DNA of 64,000 bases, from positions 682,001-746,000 of the forward strand of contig NZ_SRPF01000002.1 of assembly GCF_004785685.1 (NCBI RefSeq), read 5' to 3'. The first letter of the stretch is position 1; each line of letters opens with the position of its first letter. This stretch comes from Marinobacter confluentis. GTDB lineage: Bacteria > Pseudomonadota > Gammaproteobacteria > Pseudomonadales > Oleiphilaceae. The translations under genes were made by a program, and so were the position numbers. Under the pieces are notes generated by a model. The model saw only the letters and a program-made list of their open reading frames with translations, had not been told where the DNA came from and made no database searches. Positions 1 through 9,109 of the stretch are shown one piece after another.

Positions 1-58
1 ACTGGATCCAGTTGCGCTGGATGGCTTACTCCGGGACTGCGTCTCAAACCCCCGTTGA

Positions 59-607
59 TCAGTCTTCCTTGCGTTGCTTTTCCAGCATGTTCGGCTGCAG
101 AATCTCGATCCAGTAGCCGTCCGGGTCTTTTACAAAGGCCAGGCCTTTCATTTTGCCGTCGTCCGGCTTCTTGACGAATTCCACGCCAAGATGCTCAAAC
201 CGGTCACAGGCGGCGTAAACATCCGGCACCGCAAACCCGATGTGGCCGAAGCCCTGGGGCTCGTCGTTGCCGTTGTGGTAGCTGAAATCCGCATCGTTTT
301 CGGTGCCCCAGTTGTGGGTCAGTTCCAGCATGGCTTCCCGGCCAAAGATGAACGTCGTGCGGTGGGCATCATCCGTGGGCACGGTATTGGCCTGGCGGTC
401 ATCCAGAAAGGCCAGGAAATAGAGCGTGAATTTCATCTCCGGGAAGTCCAGTTTCCTGACCAGGCGCATACCCATTACGCGAGTATAGAAATCCAGAGAG
501 CGCTCGGGATCCTTAATGCGCATCATGGTCTGGTTGAAGACAAAACCTTCGGTTTCCGGCACTGATTCCTGATGAAGACCTGGGGCCTGCTCGAAATGCC
601 TGGGCAT
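59..607 (-). CDS. gloA: Lactoylglutathione lyase (glyoxalase I), long eukaryote-like form
   Basis: Converts the hemithioacetal of methylglyoxal and glutathione to S-lactoylglutathione in the cytosol. The 182-aa protein is the long form, closely resembling the human enzyme in [29 protein letters not shown] and [12 protein letters not shown]. The four predicted metal ligands are present as Gln26, Glu95, His122 and Glu168, the Q/E/H/E set known from zinc-dependent long forms rather than the short Ni-type E. coli enzyme. The ATG is preceded by GAGGGA on the minus strand. It reads toward the window edge and stands alone. Confidence 0.93.
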   Translation of the reverse strand: MPRHFEQAPGLHQESVPETEGFVFNQTMMRIKDPERSLDFYTRVMGMRLVRKLDFPEMKFTLYFLAFLDDRQANTVPTDDAHRTTFIFGREAMLELTHNWGTENDADFSYHNGNDEPQGFGHIGFAVPDVYAACDRFEHLGVEFVKKPDDGKMKGLAFVKDPDGYWIEILQPNMLEKQRKED

Positions 608-669
608 GGGGAAATCCCTCTGTTTGCGTTGTATTTAGCCTATATACCTGTGTGCGGCGCAAAGGGATT

Positions 670-1815
670 TCAAGTGTTAAGGGTCAGCTGATGGCTCTCT
701 CCCTCATAGTAGGCCTCAACCCGGGGGTTCATGATTTTCTTCCACAGCGGCGGAATGAACGCGAGTACGAACATGGTGGCGTAGCCGGCGGGCAGCTGTG
801 GTGCAATCTCGTGGTGACGCAGGATCTGGTAGCGGCGTTTGGCCCAGGCGTGGTGGTCGCTGTGGCGCTGCAGGTGAAACAGGAAAACGTTGGTCAGGAA
901 GTAATTGGAATTCCAGCTATGCTCCGGACCGGTGCGCTCATAGCGGCCGTTTTCCAGTTTGCGGCGATGCAGGCCATAATGCTCCAGGTAGTTCACCACT
1001 TCCAGCAGGTTAAGGGCGATGAAGCTCTGGCCCAGGAAGAAAACCGCGCCCAGCCAGCCAAAGGCCAGGGTAAATCCCGCAAGCGCCAGCGCAGAGAGGC
1101 CATACCACCAGATCAGTTCGTTGCGCCAATGGAAGGCGGCTAGCCCTTTGCGTCGTAGCCGAGCGGTTTCCAGGCGCCAGGCGTTGATGAAATTGCGGGT
1201 ATAGGCCCGGGGCAGGAAGTGGTAAAGGGACTGGTTGTAGCGGGCCGATGACGCGTCGCCCGGGGTGGATACGTGCACATGATGGCCTCGCAGGTGCTCG
1301 ACCTTGAAACCGGCGTAAGTCACCAGCGACAGCAGCAGCCCGCCGGCCAGAGTCTCCAGCCTGTCGTCCTTATGAATCATCTCGTGGGCGACGTTGATAC
1401 CCAGGCCGCCAATGATGCCGATAGACACCACCCAGCCAAGGCCGCCAATGAACGAAAAGGGTTCAGCTGCCAAGACCATCATGCTCCAGACCAGCAGTAT
1501 CGCGTAGGCCGGCACCCAGCCGATGGTGATAACCCGGTAGAACAGCTGGCCGTTCATGCGCGGCGTGTCGGCTTCTTCATCCGGGTTGAGCGCGTCCTTG
1601 CCCAGAATCAGGTCCAGCACCGGAATAATGCCAAACACGAAGAGGGGCACGCCCCAGGCGAACAGGTTGAGCCAGCCAGTAGCCCTGCCTGCTTCCAGCA
1701 TAAGCAGCGGTAACACCAGCGGCACCACGGCAATCAGGTAACTGTATTTCTTCAGCGTCAGCATGGTACGGCGCCGGGCAGACTCCGTGTTCCAGGTGAT
1801 CCGATTTGAGTTCAC
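670..1815 (-). CDS. alkB: Alkane 1-monooxygenase (AlkB family)
   Basis: Membrane di-iron hydroxylase that oxidises the terminal carbon of n-alkanes with electrons from rubredoxin. The 381-aa protein has several hydrophobic segments and the AlkB histidine boxes: HEMIHK, HLRGHH, the NYLEHYGL signature and LQRHSDHH. The start is GTG at 1815, chosen because GAGGG lies 8 bases upstream; the internal ATG at 1764 has no ribosome binding site and would shorten the N-terminus. No rubredoxin, rubredoxin reductase or AlkS-type regulator lies beside it, so partners must be encoded elsewhere. Its substrate chain-length range cannot be read from this sequence. Confidence 0.93.
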   Translation of the reverse strand: MNSNRITWNTESARRRTMLTLKKYSYLIAVVPLVLPLLMLEAGRATGWLNLFAWGVPLFVFGIIPVLDLILGKDALNPDEEADTPRMNGQLFYRVITIGWVPAYAILLVWSMMVLAAEPFSFIGGLGWVVSIGIIGGLGINVAHEMIHKDDRLETLAGGLLLSLVTYAGFKVEHLRGHHVHVSTPGDASSARYNQSLYHFLPRAYTRNFINAWRLETARLRRKGLAAFHWRNELIWWYGLSALALAGFTLAFGWLGAVFFLGQSFIALNLLEVVNYLEHYGLHRRKLENGRYERTGPEHSWNSNYFLTNVFLFHLQRHSDHHAWAKRRYQILRHHEIAPQLPAGYATMFVLAFIPPLWKKIMNPRVEAYYEGESHQLTLNT

Positions 1816-1862
1816 AGTGCATCCCTCGTTTGAACAGAATCTTTATTTATTGTCCTACTGTA

Positions 1863-1891
1863 ATATTGTTCTACAATCTTGCAATCGTCAA
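1863..1891 (-). promoter_or_regulatory. Candidate sigma-70 promoter for alkB
   Basis: On the minus strand TTGACG (1886-1891) and CAATAT (1863-1868) are separated by 17 bp, about 50 bp before the GTG start. The surrounding stretch is AT-rich unlike the flanking genes. It matches consensus only moderately; an alkane-responsive operator may overlap, but none is recognised. Confidence 0.35.
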
Positions 1892-2024
1892 GATAAACCA
1901 TTGGTAAATTGAGGGGGTTGTCACTGTGATAGACTGCGTTTTTTCTGCCGTTCAGAGCCCTTATGTACTTTCAGGCCCCGTCTAACCATCAGAAAACACT
2001 GATTCAGCAAGCGCTGGCGGCTTC

Positions 2025-3083
2025 ATGACCGCACCGATCGACGAGCGTTACCGCAGTAACACCTCTGGCCCGCGGCTGATGGTGTTCACCCTGATTTTTG
2101 TTGCGATGACGGCTGCCGGGCTTTGGGCGGTCTACGACCAGTTTGCCGGCCGTACCGTCAGCTTTGACAGCCGGCTGTTGGCCCCGGGCGCCCTTGCAGC
2201 GGTGGCTGCGCTGCTACTGGTGTATTTCACCGCCGACGGGCTGCGACTGTATTTCACGCTGCGGGCCCTGGGCCACGCGATTCCCCTGCCTGCCATGGCG
2301 CGGCTGGTGTTTATCAATCTGTTTTTCTCAAACGTTACCCCGATGGCCACCGGGGGCGGCTTCGCGCAGATCTGGTACCTGCAACGTCACGGTGTACCGT
2401 TGGGGCGAGCAACCGCGGCCACCACCATTCGCACCGTGCTGGCCGTTATATTCATTTTTTCCCTGACACCGCTTTTCCTGCTGACTCTGGACGCGTTCAA
2501 GGGTGAATCCCTGGCCGGTGACCTGGGCCCGGTGCTGGCCGTGTTGATAATGCTCTATCTTGGTTTTTTCATGGTGGTGCTGTTTCGCACCCGCTGGCTC
2601 ATTGGCCCCCTGACCCGGCTTTTGCGCCTGCTACACCGGCTGCACCTGTTAGGCGATTCACGCCACCGGCGCTGGCAATTCAAGGCACGGCGGGAAATGC
2701 TGCGGTTTTCCGTCAGCTTCGGACACTACCTGAAAGGCCCGAAGCTTTACGTTAGCCTGTCAGTGTTCTTCACCTTTGTGTTCCTGATGAGCCTGTTCAG
2801 TTTTCCCGCACTGCTGATGTGGGCACTGGATTATGAGGTGGATTACGTGGTCAGTCTGGGCCTGTTGGTGGTAACCACGTTCGTGATGTATTTCTCCCCC
2901 ACCCCCGGTGCGTCGGGCATTTCCGAGGGCGTCTTCGGCAGCTTTTTCCGGGATTCGCTCGGCTCTGGCCATTTGATACTGGTGACGGTTGCCTGGCGGT
3001 TTATCACCATTTATCTTGGCATGCTGATCGGGCTGGTTATCCTTCAGAGGGAGCTGCTCACCAAACCGAAGGACCCCAGATGA
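2025..3083 (+). CDS. UPF0104 / lysylphosphatidylglycerol-synthase-type integral membrane protein
   Basis: A 352-aa polytopic membrane protein of the AglD2/MprF-like transmembrane family (UPF0104). About eight hydrophobic segments are visible, and the family-typical stretch FSNVTPMATGGGFAQIWYL lies near residues 105-125, with a later SPTPGASGISEG segment matching the conserved C-terminal PGGxGxxE-type motif. It lacks the soluble aminoacyl-transferase domain of MprF, so lipid aminoacylation is not implied. Its stop overlaps the next start by 4 bp (ATGA), indicating translational coupling to the glycosyltransferase gene and a likely joint role in glycolipid synthesis or flipping. Confidence 0.8.
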   Translation: MTAPIDERYRSNTSGPRLMVFTLIFVAMTAAGLWAVYDQFAGRTVSFDSRLLAPGALAAVAALLLVYFTADGLRLYFTLRALGHAIPLPAMARLVFINLFFSNVTPMATGGGFAQIWYLQRHGVPLGRATAATTIRTVLAVIFIFSLTPLFLLTLDAFKGESLAGDLGPVLAVLIMLYLGFFMVVLFRTRWLIGPLTRLLRLLHRLHLLGDSRHRRWQFKARREMLRFSVSFGHYLKGPKLYVSLSVFFTFVFLMSLFSFPALLMWALDYEVDYVVSLGLLVVTTFVMYFSPTPGASGISEGVFGSFFRDSLGSGHLILVTVAWRFITIYLGMLIGLVILQRELLTKPKDPR

Positions 3084-5305
3084 AGCAACCCACGCCTCTG
3101 AAACTCCTGTTCTACGTCAACCTGGCGATCGTGATTCTGCTGATCGGCTACAAGCTCTATCTGAACCTTTATCAGCCGGATTTCCAGGCACTGCACACCG
3201 AACAGGTAGACCAGATTGAAGCCCGCCTTTCGGACGGCGACGGGTTCAGCTTTGCGGTGGTTGGCAATATCAATAATTCGGTGCGGGTGTTCGAGGACCA
3301 GATCATTCCCGAGCTCAATCAGGCCGGGCTGGATTTCATGGTATCGGCGGGCAACGCGGTCAGCGGCGGGGGCGAAGACAAGTACCGGGCAATCCAGGGA
3401 ACCCTGAGCAACCTGACCATTCCGTATCTGCTGACTTTTGGTGAAAACGAGGAAGAGAACTTCGGCGCCTTCCGGTTTTACGAACACTTCGGACCACACT
3501 TTTACAGCGTAAACACCGCCAGGGCGCGGCTGATCTTTCTGGACAGTACCGGCAAGACCCCCTGGCGATGGCAGATGCGCTGGCTGCGAGACCTGATGGA
3601 TGAGAAAGAGGATAAACCGACGTTTGTGTTCGTCGGCCACCCTGTTCTTGACCCTTCCGAAGAGGCTCCCTTCGAGCAGAGCGAGGATTTTCTGCAGCCG
3701 CCCGAGTTCAAAGAGGCGCTGCTGAAGCTGGCCAGGGATCGCGGCATCAACGCGGTATTCTCTGCGAATCTTTCACTGTATTCCGACCAGGTATCCGATG
3801 CCACCCACTTTATCGCAACCGGTGGTGCGGGCGGCCTGGTGCTGAACGATGACACCAGCTTTTACCATTATGTTCGCGTGGATGTCGCCGGCGACGGCAC
3901 GGTCAGCTACTCCATGAAACCCATGGAAGCCCGCTCCAACGCCATACTCAGCACCCTGGAGTCACTCTGGTTCTTTGTCTACTCGTTGTTCTACGTCGGT
4001 TATGTGAACTTTTTCCTGCTGGTTGGTCTGTTCGCGCTGATCGGCACCAAGCTGTACGCCGCTATTTTCGTCGAAAAAAACTACTATCCGGATTACGACC
4101 TGGACCCCAAGCCCTGGCTGGACAGGCCGCTGCGCATCGCCATGTTCACCAACAACTACCTGCCGTTCATCGGCGGAGTCCCGCTTTCCATCGAACGCTT
4201 GCGGCAGGGGCTGCAGACCCTTCATGACTCGGTGCTGATTGTGGCGCCCCGCTACCGGGACCAGCCAAAGCATGAAGACAACGTGCTGCGGGTACCGTCA
4301 CTGCTGGCCATGGGCGAAAAGCGGGAGTTCCGCCTGGCGAACATTTTCCTGAAGCGCATCCGCAACCGTGTGAGAATCTTCCAGCCCGCGCTGATTCACG
4401 TGCACCACCCGTTCTGGCTTGGCTCCCTGGGCCTGTTTCTGGGCCGGGTGCTGCGGGTTCCGGTGATCTACACCTATCACACCCGGCTGGAGCATTACGC
4501 CCACTTTGTGCCACTGCCCGGCAACCTGTTCCGGAATCTGATCTCCCACGCGCTGATCAAGCGGTTTGCCAACAAGTGTGACGGGGTGATCGTGCCTACC
4601 TACTCCACCGAGGAATACCTGCGCATGATCGGCGTGAAGTCACCGACCTTCGTGCAGCCCACGGGCATTGAATACCAGCGGTTTCAGGCAGTGTCCGATG
4701 AGGATGTGCAGCGGCTGAGAGAATCCCTGAATATCGGCGATGAAACCGTGTTCGTAAGCGTATCGCGGCTGTCCAACGAGAAGAACATCGACTTCATGAT
4801 TGATGCCATTCACAGCCTGCGCCAGCGTACAGATCACCCCTTCCGGTTCCTGATGATCGGCAAGGGGCACCAGCAGGAGCGGCTGCAACAGCGCATCGAC
4901 GAGCTGGATCTTGGCCAGCATTTCACTCTGGTGGGGCCGGTTCCACCGGAAGACATGGCCACCTGGTATCACCTGGGTGATGCGTTCCTGTTTGCCTCTA
5001 AGTCCGAAACCCAGGGCATGGTGATTCTGGAAGCCATGGCCGCCGGGCTGCCGGTTGTGGCGGTGCGCTCCAGTGGCATTGAAGATGTGGTGCGACAGGA
5101 TTTCAACGGCTTCAAGACTCCGGAAAAACAGGATCAGTGGTGCGACAGGGTTCAGCAGTTACTGGAGGATGAGGCGCTTCGCAGCAGGCTGGCCAAAAAC
5201 GCCCTGGCTTTCGCCGCGGATTATTCGGTAGAGCAATTTGCCGCAGACGTGCGGGAAATCTATGCCCTGACCCTGGCCCGCGCCGATTCTGAGCGCAAGC
5301 GCTGA
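3080..5305 (+). CDS. Membrane-anchored GT4 glycosyltransferase fused to a degenerate metallophosphoesterase domain
   Basis: A 741-aa two-domain protein. Residues 8-30 form a signal anchor. Residues 57-270 resemble a calcineurin-like phosphoesterase, but the metal-binding motifs are altered: VGNINNS (62-67) replaces the first Asp/His motif, SAGNAV replaces GD, FGENEE replaces GNHD/E, and SANLSLYS replaces GHxH. Only GHP at 186-188 looks retained. A second hydrophobic stretch (about 294-330) leads to a GT4 fold from residue 351 (LRIAMFTNNYLPFIGGV), with the C-terminal SRLSNEKN, GKG and ETQGMVILEAMAAGLPVV motifs. Likely product: a glycolipid or surface glycan, acceptor unknown. The first domain probably lies in the periplasm. 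Confidence 0.82.
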   Translation: MKQPTPLKLLFYVNLAIVILLIGYKLYLNLYQPDFQALHTEQVDQIEARLSDGDGFSFAVVGNINNSVRVFEDQIIPELNQAGLDFMVSAGNAVSGGGEDKYRAIQGTLSNLTIPYLLTFGENEEENFGAFRFYEHFGPHFYSVNTARARLIFLDSTGKTPWRWQMRWLRDLMDEKEDKPTFVFVGHPVLDPSEEAPFEQSEDFLQPPEFKEALLKLARDRGINAVFSANLSLYSDQVSDATHFIATGGAGGLVLNDDTSFYHYVRVDVAGDGTVSYSMKPMEARSNAILSTLESLWFFVYSLFYVGYVNFFLLVGLFALIGTKLYAAIFVEKNYYPDYDLDPKPWLDRPLRIAMFTNNYLPFIGGVPLSIERLRQGLQTLHDSVLIVAPRYRDQPKHEDNVLRVPSLLAMGEKREFRLANIFLKRIRNRVRIFQPALIHVHHPFWLGSLGLFLGRVLRVPVIYTYHTRLEHYAHFVPLPGNLFRNLISHALIKRFANKCDGVIVPTYSTEEYLRMIGVKSPTFVQPTGIEYQRFQAVSDEDVQRLRESLNIGDETVFVSVSRLSNEKNIDFMIDAIHSLRQRTDHPFRFLMIGKGHQQERLQQRIDELDLGQHFTLVGPVPPEDMATWYHLGDAFLFASKSETQGMVILEAMAAGLPVVAVRSSGIEDVVRQDFNGFKTPEKQDQWCDRVQQLLEDEALRSRLAKNALAFAADYSVEQFAADVREIYALTLARADSERKR

Positions 5306-5337
5306 GTGGCGGCTGGCCAGGGCGGCATGGTCTGGTT

Positions 5338-6093
5338 TCAGAAGCCGTAAAGCAGCGACACGGAAAGTTCGGTATCTGTGTCCTCAGACCCCACCGGTGG
5401 ATCGGACAGATGCTGGACCCGGTAGGCCGCTTTCATGGAGATTCCCCCCACTATGTTGGCCTGAATTGAGGTTTCCGACTCGGTGGTGGTTTCGTTATCG
5501 TCCAGCCCCATTTCAACACTCAGGGTCTGGCGGAACAGAGCGTTTTCAGACAGCGCCTGATCGTATCGGCCAGCGATGCGGCCAATGGCCTCGTCGTCAT
5601 CACGGGTGCCGTCCGCATTGGGCTCTTCCAGTTTATTGAACCGGTAACCGGCACCGGCGGACAGATCCAGAAAAGACCGCTCGCCCACCTGCCAGACACG
5701 GTTTCCGTAACCGGTGGTGAGTGACGACTGGAAGTCATAACCGGAAAACCGGTCCTCCTCATGAAACAGCCGCACGAACCAGTACTGCTGCTCATCGAAT
5801 TTATAATCGGACTCCAGTTCCAACCGGTATTTTTCCGTCGTGGTTACATCCTCGGTTTCCGAAAAGGCAGAGCGGAATTCGCCGGTGTTCCGCCACCTGG
5901 CCACCTCATGCTTCAGCCCCACCCGACCGTTGATATTGGTCTCCTCGGTGTTGCCGGTTGACGCCAGCACCCCCAGTTCGGCCTCGCCCTCCCAGTTGCG
6001 GGAATCTGAATCCTGCGCCTGGGCGGCAAGGGGAAATATCAAGGCCAGACAGGCCATGTTCAGCCGGTTGGTGGCCAGAGATCTCAGGTCCAT
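5338..6093 (-). CDS. DUF481 (YdiY-like) outer-membrane beta-barrel protein
   Basis: A 251-aa exported protein. The start at 6093 is chosen because AAGGAGC precedes it; the longer reading from 6123 lacks a binding site and would overlap trhO. The N-terminus has a signal peptide ending near AAQAQ. The remainder has alternating beta-barrel strands (NWEGEAELGVLASTGNTEETNI is the hallmark DUF481 opening) and ends with the aromatic LLYGF typical of outer-membrane proteins. The function of the family is not firmly established; some members respond to salt or acid. It lies 26 bp downstream of trhO on the same strand and may be cotranscribed. Confidence 0.85.
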   Translation of the reverse strand: MDLRSLATNRLNMACLALIFPLAAQAQDSDSRNWEGEAELGVLASTGNTEETNINGRVGLKHEVARWRNTGEFRSAFSETEDVTTTEKYRLELESDYKFDEQQYWFVRLFHEEDRFSGYDFQSSLTTGYGNRVWQVGERSFLDLSAGAGYRFNKLEEPNADGTRDDDEAIGRIAGRYDQALSENALFRQTLSVEMGLDDNETTTESETSIQANIVGGISMKAAYRVQHLSDPPVGSEDTDTELSVSLLYGF

Positions 6094-6119
6094 GTGGGCT
6101 CCTTTGCTCGTTTTCAGCT

Positions 6120-7139
6120 TCAAGCGCCCGGCTTCCTCTGCGCGCGTTCACCTGCGGCGCTTTGCAGAGCCTGACGCTCCTGTTCTGCCCGCTTTCGGGC
6201 TTTGCGCTCCTCAATGAGGCGCGCTGCCTCGCCGCCAACGTGCACTTCTCCACGCTGTTCAGCCAGGCGGATCTGGCGTTCACGTTCGGCAAAGCGGGCT
6301 TTCTGTTCTTCCGTCAGCGACTCGATGCACTGATGGCAGCTCACGCCCTGCTCGTACTCCGGGCGCTGTTTGTCGGCCTCGGTGATCGGTCGGCGGCAGG
6401 CGTGGCACTGGTCATACTCTCCGCGCTCAAGGCGATGATTCACCGTGACCCGGTCATCAAATACAAAGCACTCACCGTGCCAGAGGCTTTCCTGTTCCGG
6501 CACTTCTTCCAGGTATTTCAGAATCCCGCCCTTGAGGTGGTAAACCTCCTCAAAACCCTGCTCTTTCAGATAGGCCGTGGATTTCTCGCAGCGAATACCG
6601 CCGGTGCAGAACATGGCCACTTTCTTGTTACGGGACGAATCGAGGTTCTGTTTCACGTAATCCGGAAATTCCCGGAAAGTGTCGGTGGCAGGGTTCTTCG
6701 CATTGGCAAACGTGCCGATCTCGACTTCGTACTGATTCCGCGTATCGATGACCAGAACGTCCGGATCGGAGATCAGTTGGTTCCAGTCTTTCGGCTCGAC
6801 ATAGGTTCCAACGATGCGTTTCGGATCAATGCCCTCCACGCCCATAGTGACGATCTCTTTCTTGAGCTTCACTTTGGTGCGCTTGAACGGCTGGATATCC
6901 ACGAAGGATTCCTTGTAATCAATGCCTTCGAACCGGCCATCGGCATTCAGCCATTGCTTGACCGCATCAACGCCTTCACGGGAACCGGCAATGGTGCCAT
7001 TGATGCCTTCGCGGGCAAGCAGCAGCGTGCCGTGGACATCGTGGTCCTGCATCAATTTCTGGAGGGGTTGGCGTAGGGACTGGTAATCATTCAGGACTGC
7101 GAACTTGTAAAGCGCGCAGACAACAACGTTCTGACTCAT
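6120..7139 (-). CDS. trhO: tRNA uridine(34) hydroxylase TrhO (rhodanese family, formerly YceA)
   Basis: Oxygen-dependent hydroxylation of U34 to ho5U in tRNA. The 339-aa protein has the N-terminal UPF0176 acylphosphatase-like domain ([10 protein letters not shown]) and a central rhodanese domain ([17 protein letters not shown]) with the active loop CTGGIRC, catalytic Cys near residue 178. The Cys-rich C-terminal part ([12 protein letters not shown]) could bind zinc. Length and motif order match the family. It is first in a possible two-gene unit with the DUF481 gene. Confidence 0.93.
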   Translation of the reverse strand: MSQNVVVCALYKFAVLNDYQSLRQPLQKLMQDHDVHGTLLLAREGINGTIAGSREGVDAVKQWLNADGRFEGIDYKESFVDIQPFKRTKVKLKKEIVTMGVEGIDPKRIVGTYVEPKDWNQLISDPDVLVIDTRNQYEVEIGTFANAKNPATDTFREFPDYVKQNLDSSRNKKVAMFCTGGIRCEKSTAYLKEQGFEEVYHLKGGILKYLEEVPEQESLWHGECFVFDDRVTVNHRLERGEYDQCHACRRPITEADKQRPEYEQGVSCHQCIESLTEEQKARFAERERQIRLAEQRGEVHVGGEAARLIEERKARKRAEQERQALQSAAGERAQRKPGA

Positions 7140-7235
7140 TGGTTCGGGTTCTCCTGCGGGCCGGATCGTAAATCCGGAGCATGTGTGTGGCCGCGTATTC
7201 TATCGAATCCGGCCGCAGAAGCACCAGTTCAGAGA

Positions 7236-7964
7236 TTACTGTCTGGACAGCTCGCGCTCGACAACCGCAGACAGCTGGCCCCAGCCAGGGCGGGTCAGGC
7301 GGATGTTGTCCACCAGAACCGTGGGTGTGCTGGTCAACTGTAGCTGCATGGCCACACGGCGGCTCTGTTCGATTTCTTCAATGTGCAGGTCGGTTTCCAT
7401 GCAGCGCCGGAAGCGCCGGGCTTCAAGCCCCAGGTCTTCGGCATAGCGGGTAAAAGTGTCCGTGGGGCTGCCGGAGCCACTCCACTCCAGTTGCTTGTCG
7501 AACAGGGTGTCGTGCATGGCCCAGTAGCTGTCCTGGTCACCGGCGCAGCGCGCGGCCAGCGCAGCAGGCACTGCGTTGTCGTGCTGCTGCAGCGGCAGGT
7601 CAAAGAACACAAACCGCACCTGGCCGGATGCCACATACTCTTCTTTCAGGCGCTGGCTGGCACTGGCGAAGTTTTTACAGGCCGGGCACTGGTAGTCTGC
7701 AAATTCCCGCACCACCACCGGGGCATCTGGGTCGCCGACCGAAACCCCGAACTGATCAACCTGTTCCGGGAAAGGTGCAGCATTGGGCCCGGCCGTTGGC
7801 AGCGACTCCGAGGTGGGATCGGGCGCCGCGGTAATAATGTAGACAATGCCGATAATCAGCGCGATCACCCCTGCGCTCAGGGCGATGATCAAAGGCTTCT
7901 GGTTGTTGCCCGTGCTTTTCGGTGCCGGCTGACCGGTCTTCTGCCGGCGTTTTGCTTCACCCAT
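7236..7964 (-). CDS. DsbA-like membrane-anchored thiol:disulfide oxidoreductase (DSBA/thioredoxin fold)
   Basis: A 242-aa protein with a basic cytosolic N-terminus, one transmembrane segment (about residues 24-46) and a periplasmic thioredoxin-fold domain with the CPAC active site at residues 93-96 and the cis-Pro loop TSTPTV. The start at 7964 is preceded by AAGGAG; the longer frame from 8054 has no support. The fold and anchoring resemble BdbD/Com1-type proteins, and it probably forms or isomerises disulfides in envelope proteins. It is transcribed divergently from the nitronate monooxygenase gene. Confidence 0.87.
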   Translation of the reverse strand: MGEAKRRQKTGQPAPKSTGNNQKPLIIALSAGVIALIIGIVYIITAAPDPTSESLPTAGPNAAPFPEQVDQFGVSVGDPDAPVVVREFADYQCPACKNFASASQRLKEEYVASGQVRFVFFDLPLQQHDNAVPAALAARCAGDQDSYWAMHDTLFDKQLEWSGSGSPTDTFTRYAEDLGLEARRFRRCMETDLHIEEIEQSRRVAMQLQLTSTPTVLVDNIRLTRPGWGQLSAVVERELSRQ

Positions 7965-8079
7965 TCCGTAACTCCTTGCGCGTGATGTAATGGTTCGTTT
8001 GCACAGTCTGACAGGCAGGCTAAGATTCGGACTGTGCCGCAAAGTTCCTGTCACTGATCACTTACCCAGAAGGTTGCCT

Positions 8080-9075
8080 ATGCCACTGCCACACTCTCCA
8101 GATACTCCGGATACTCTGGATATTCTCGCCAGGCTGGAACTGCCCCTGGTCGCCGCACCCATGTTTCTGATCTCCGGGCCGGACCTGGCGCTGGCCTGCT
8201 GTAAGGAAGGCATTGTAGGCAGCTTTCCCGCGCTTAACCAGCGCAGCAGTAAGGGCTTTGAGTCCTGGCTGGTGCAGATGAACGAAGGCCTGGACGCCCT
8301 GAAGGCAGACAAACCCGGGCGCAAGGTGGCGCCCTATGCCGTCAACCTGATTGTGCACAAGACCAATCCCCGCTGGGAAGCGGACCTGGAGCTTTGCGTG
8401 AAACACCAGGTACCGATTGTGATCACCTCGCTGGGGGCTGCGACCAGAGTCACAGAAGCCGTTCATGGCTATGGCGGACTGGTATTCCATGACGTCACCA
8501 ACCAGAAACACGCCCGCAAGGCTGCCGAAGCGGGTGTTGACGGCATTATTGCGGTGTCCGCCGGGGCCGGTGGCCATGCCGGCACAATCAATCCGTTTGT
8601 TCTGGTGCACGAGATACGCGACGTTTTTGACGGCCTGATTCTGCTGGCCGGCGGGTTATCGAAAGGCGAAGACATTCTGGCCGCCCAGGCCATGGGCGCT
8701 GACCTGTGCTACATGGGCACGCGGTTTATCAACACCACCGAATCCCAGGCGGAAGCCGGCTACCAGAAGATGATCATCGAAGCGGTTTCCGGTGACATCA
8801 TCCACACCCCGGCGGTATCCGGCATTCCTGCCAACTTCATGCGCCAGAGCCTGGAAGCGGCGGGCTATGACATGAAAAAGCTGAATCAGCCGGGCGAGAT
8901 TAATTATGGCGAAAAACTCAAACCCATGGAAGACGAAGCCAAGGCCTGGAAAACCATCTGGTCTGCCGGCCAGGGGGTGAGCCAGATCCATGATGTGCTG
9001 AGCACCAGCGAGCTGGTGCAGCGGATAAGGCAGGAATACAACGCTGCCCGATCAGCGCTGTGCGGGCCCGGCTAG
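8080..9075 (+). CDS. Nitronate monooxygenase (FMN, NMO / 2-nitropropane dioxygenase family)
   Basis: A 331-aa TIM-barrel flavoprotein that oxidises alkyl nitronates such as propionate-3-nitronate. Family features visible: the N-terminal LPLVAAPMFLISGPDLALACC, the active-site-region motif GVDGIIAVSAGAGGHAGT, and the FMN-phosphate-binding LLAGGLSKGEDILAAQAMGADLCYMGTRF. The start is ATG 8080, giving the usual N-terminus; the upstream in-frame ATG at 7990 lies in the divergent promoter region. It probably detoxifies nitro compounds, and no pathway partner is adjacent. Confidence 0.88.
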   Translation: MPLPHSPDTPDTLDILARLELPLVAAPMFLISGPDLALACCKEGIVGSFPALNQRSSKGFESWLVQMNEGLDALKADKPGRKVAPYAVNLIVHKTNPRWEADLELCVKHQVPIVITSLGAATRVTEAVHGYGGLVFHDVTNQKHARKAAEAGVDGIIAVSAGAGGHAGTINPFVLVHEIRDVFDGLILLAGGLSKGEDILAAQAMGADLCYMGTRFINTTESQAEAGYQKMIIEAVSGDIIHTPAVSGIPANFMRQSLEAAGYDMKKLNQPGEINYGEKLKPMEDEAKAWKTIWSAGQGVSQIHDVLSTSELVQRIRQEYNAARSALCGPG

Positions 9076-9109
9076 GCCCGACAGCAAACCTGACCGGGCC
9101 AGGGAGGCA

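Noticed and set aside
3080..5305. Active metallophosphatase as the main function of the fusion
   Set aside because: The metal-ligand motifs are missing at nearly every expected position; only the glycosyltransferase domain looks catalytically competent.
5958..7076. A 372-codon open frame on the plus strand opposite trhO
   Set aside because: Antisense to trhO and the DUF481 start; the translation is low-complexity and unlike any family I recognise.
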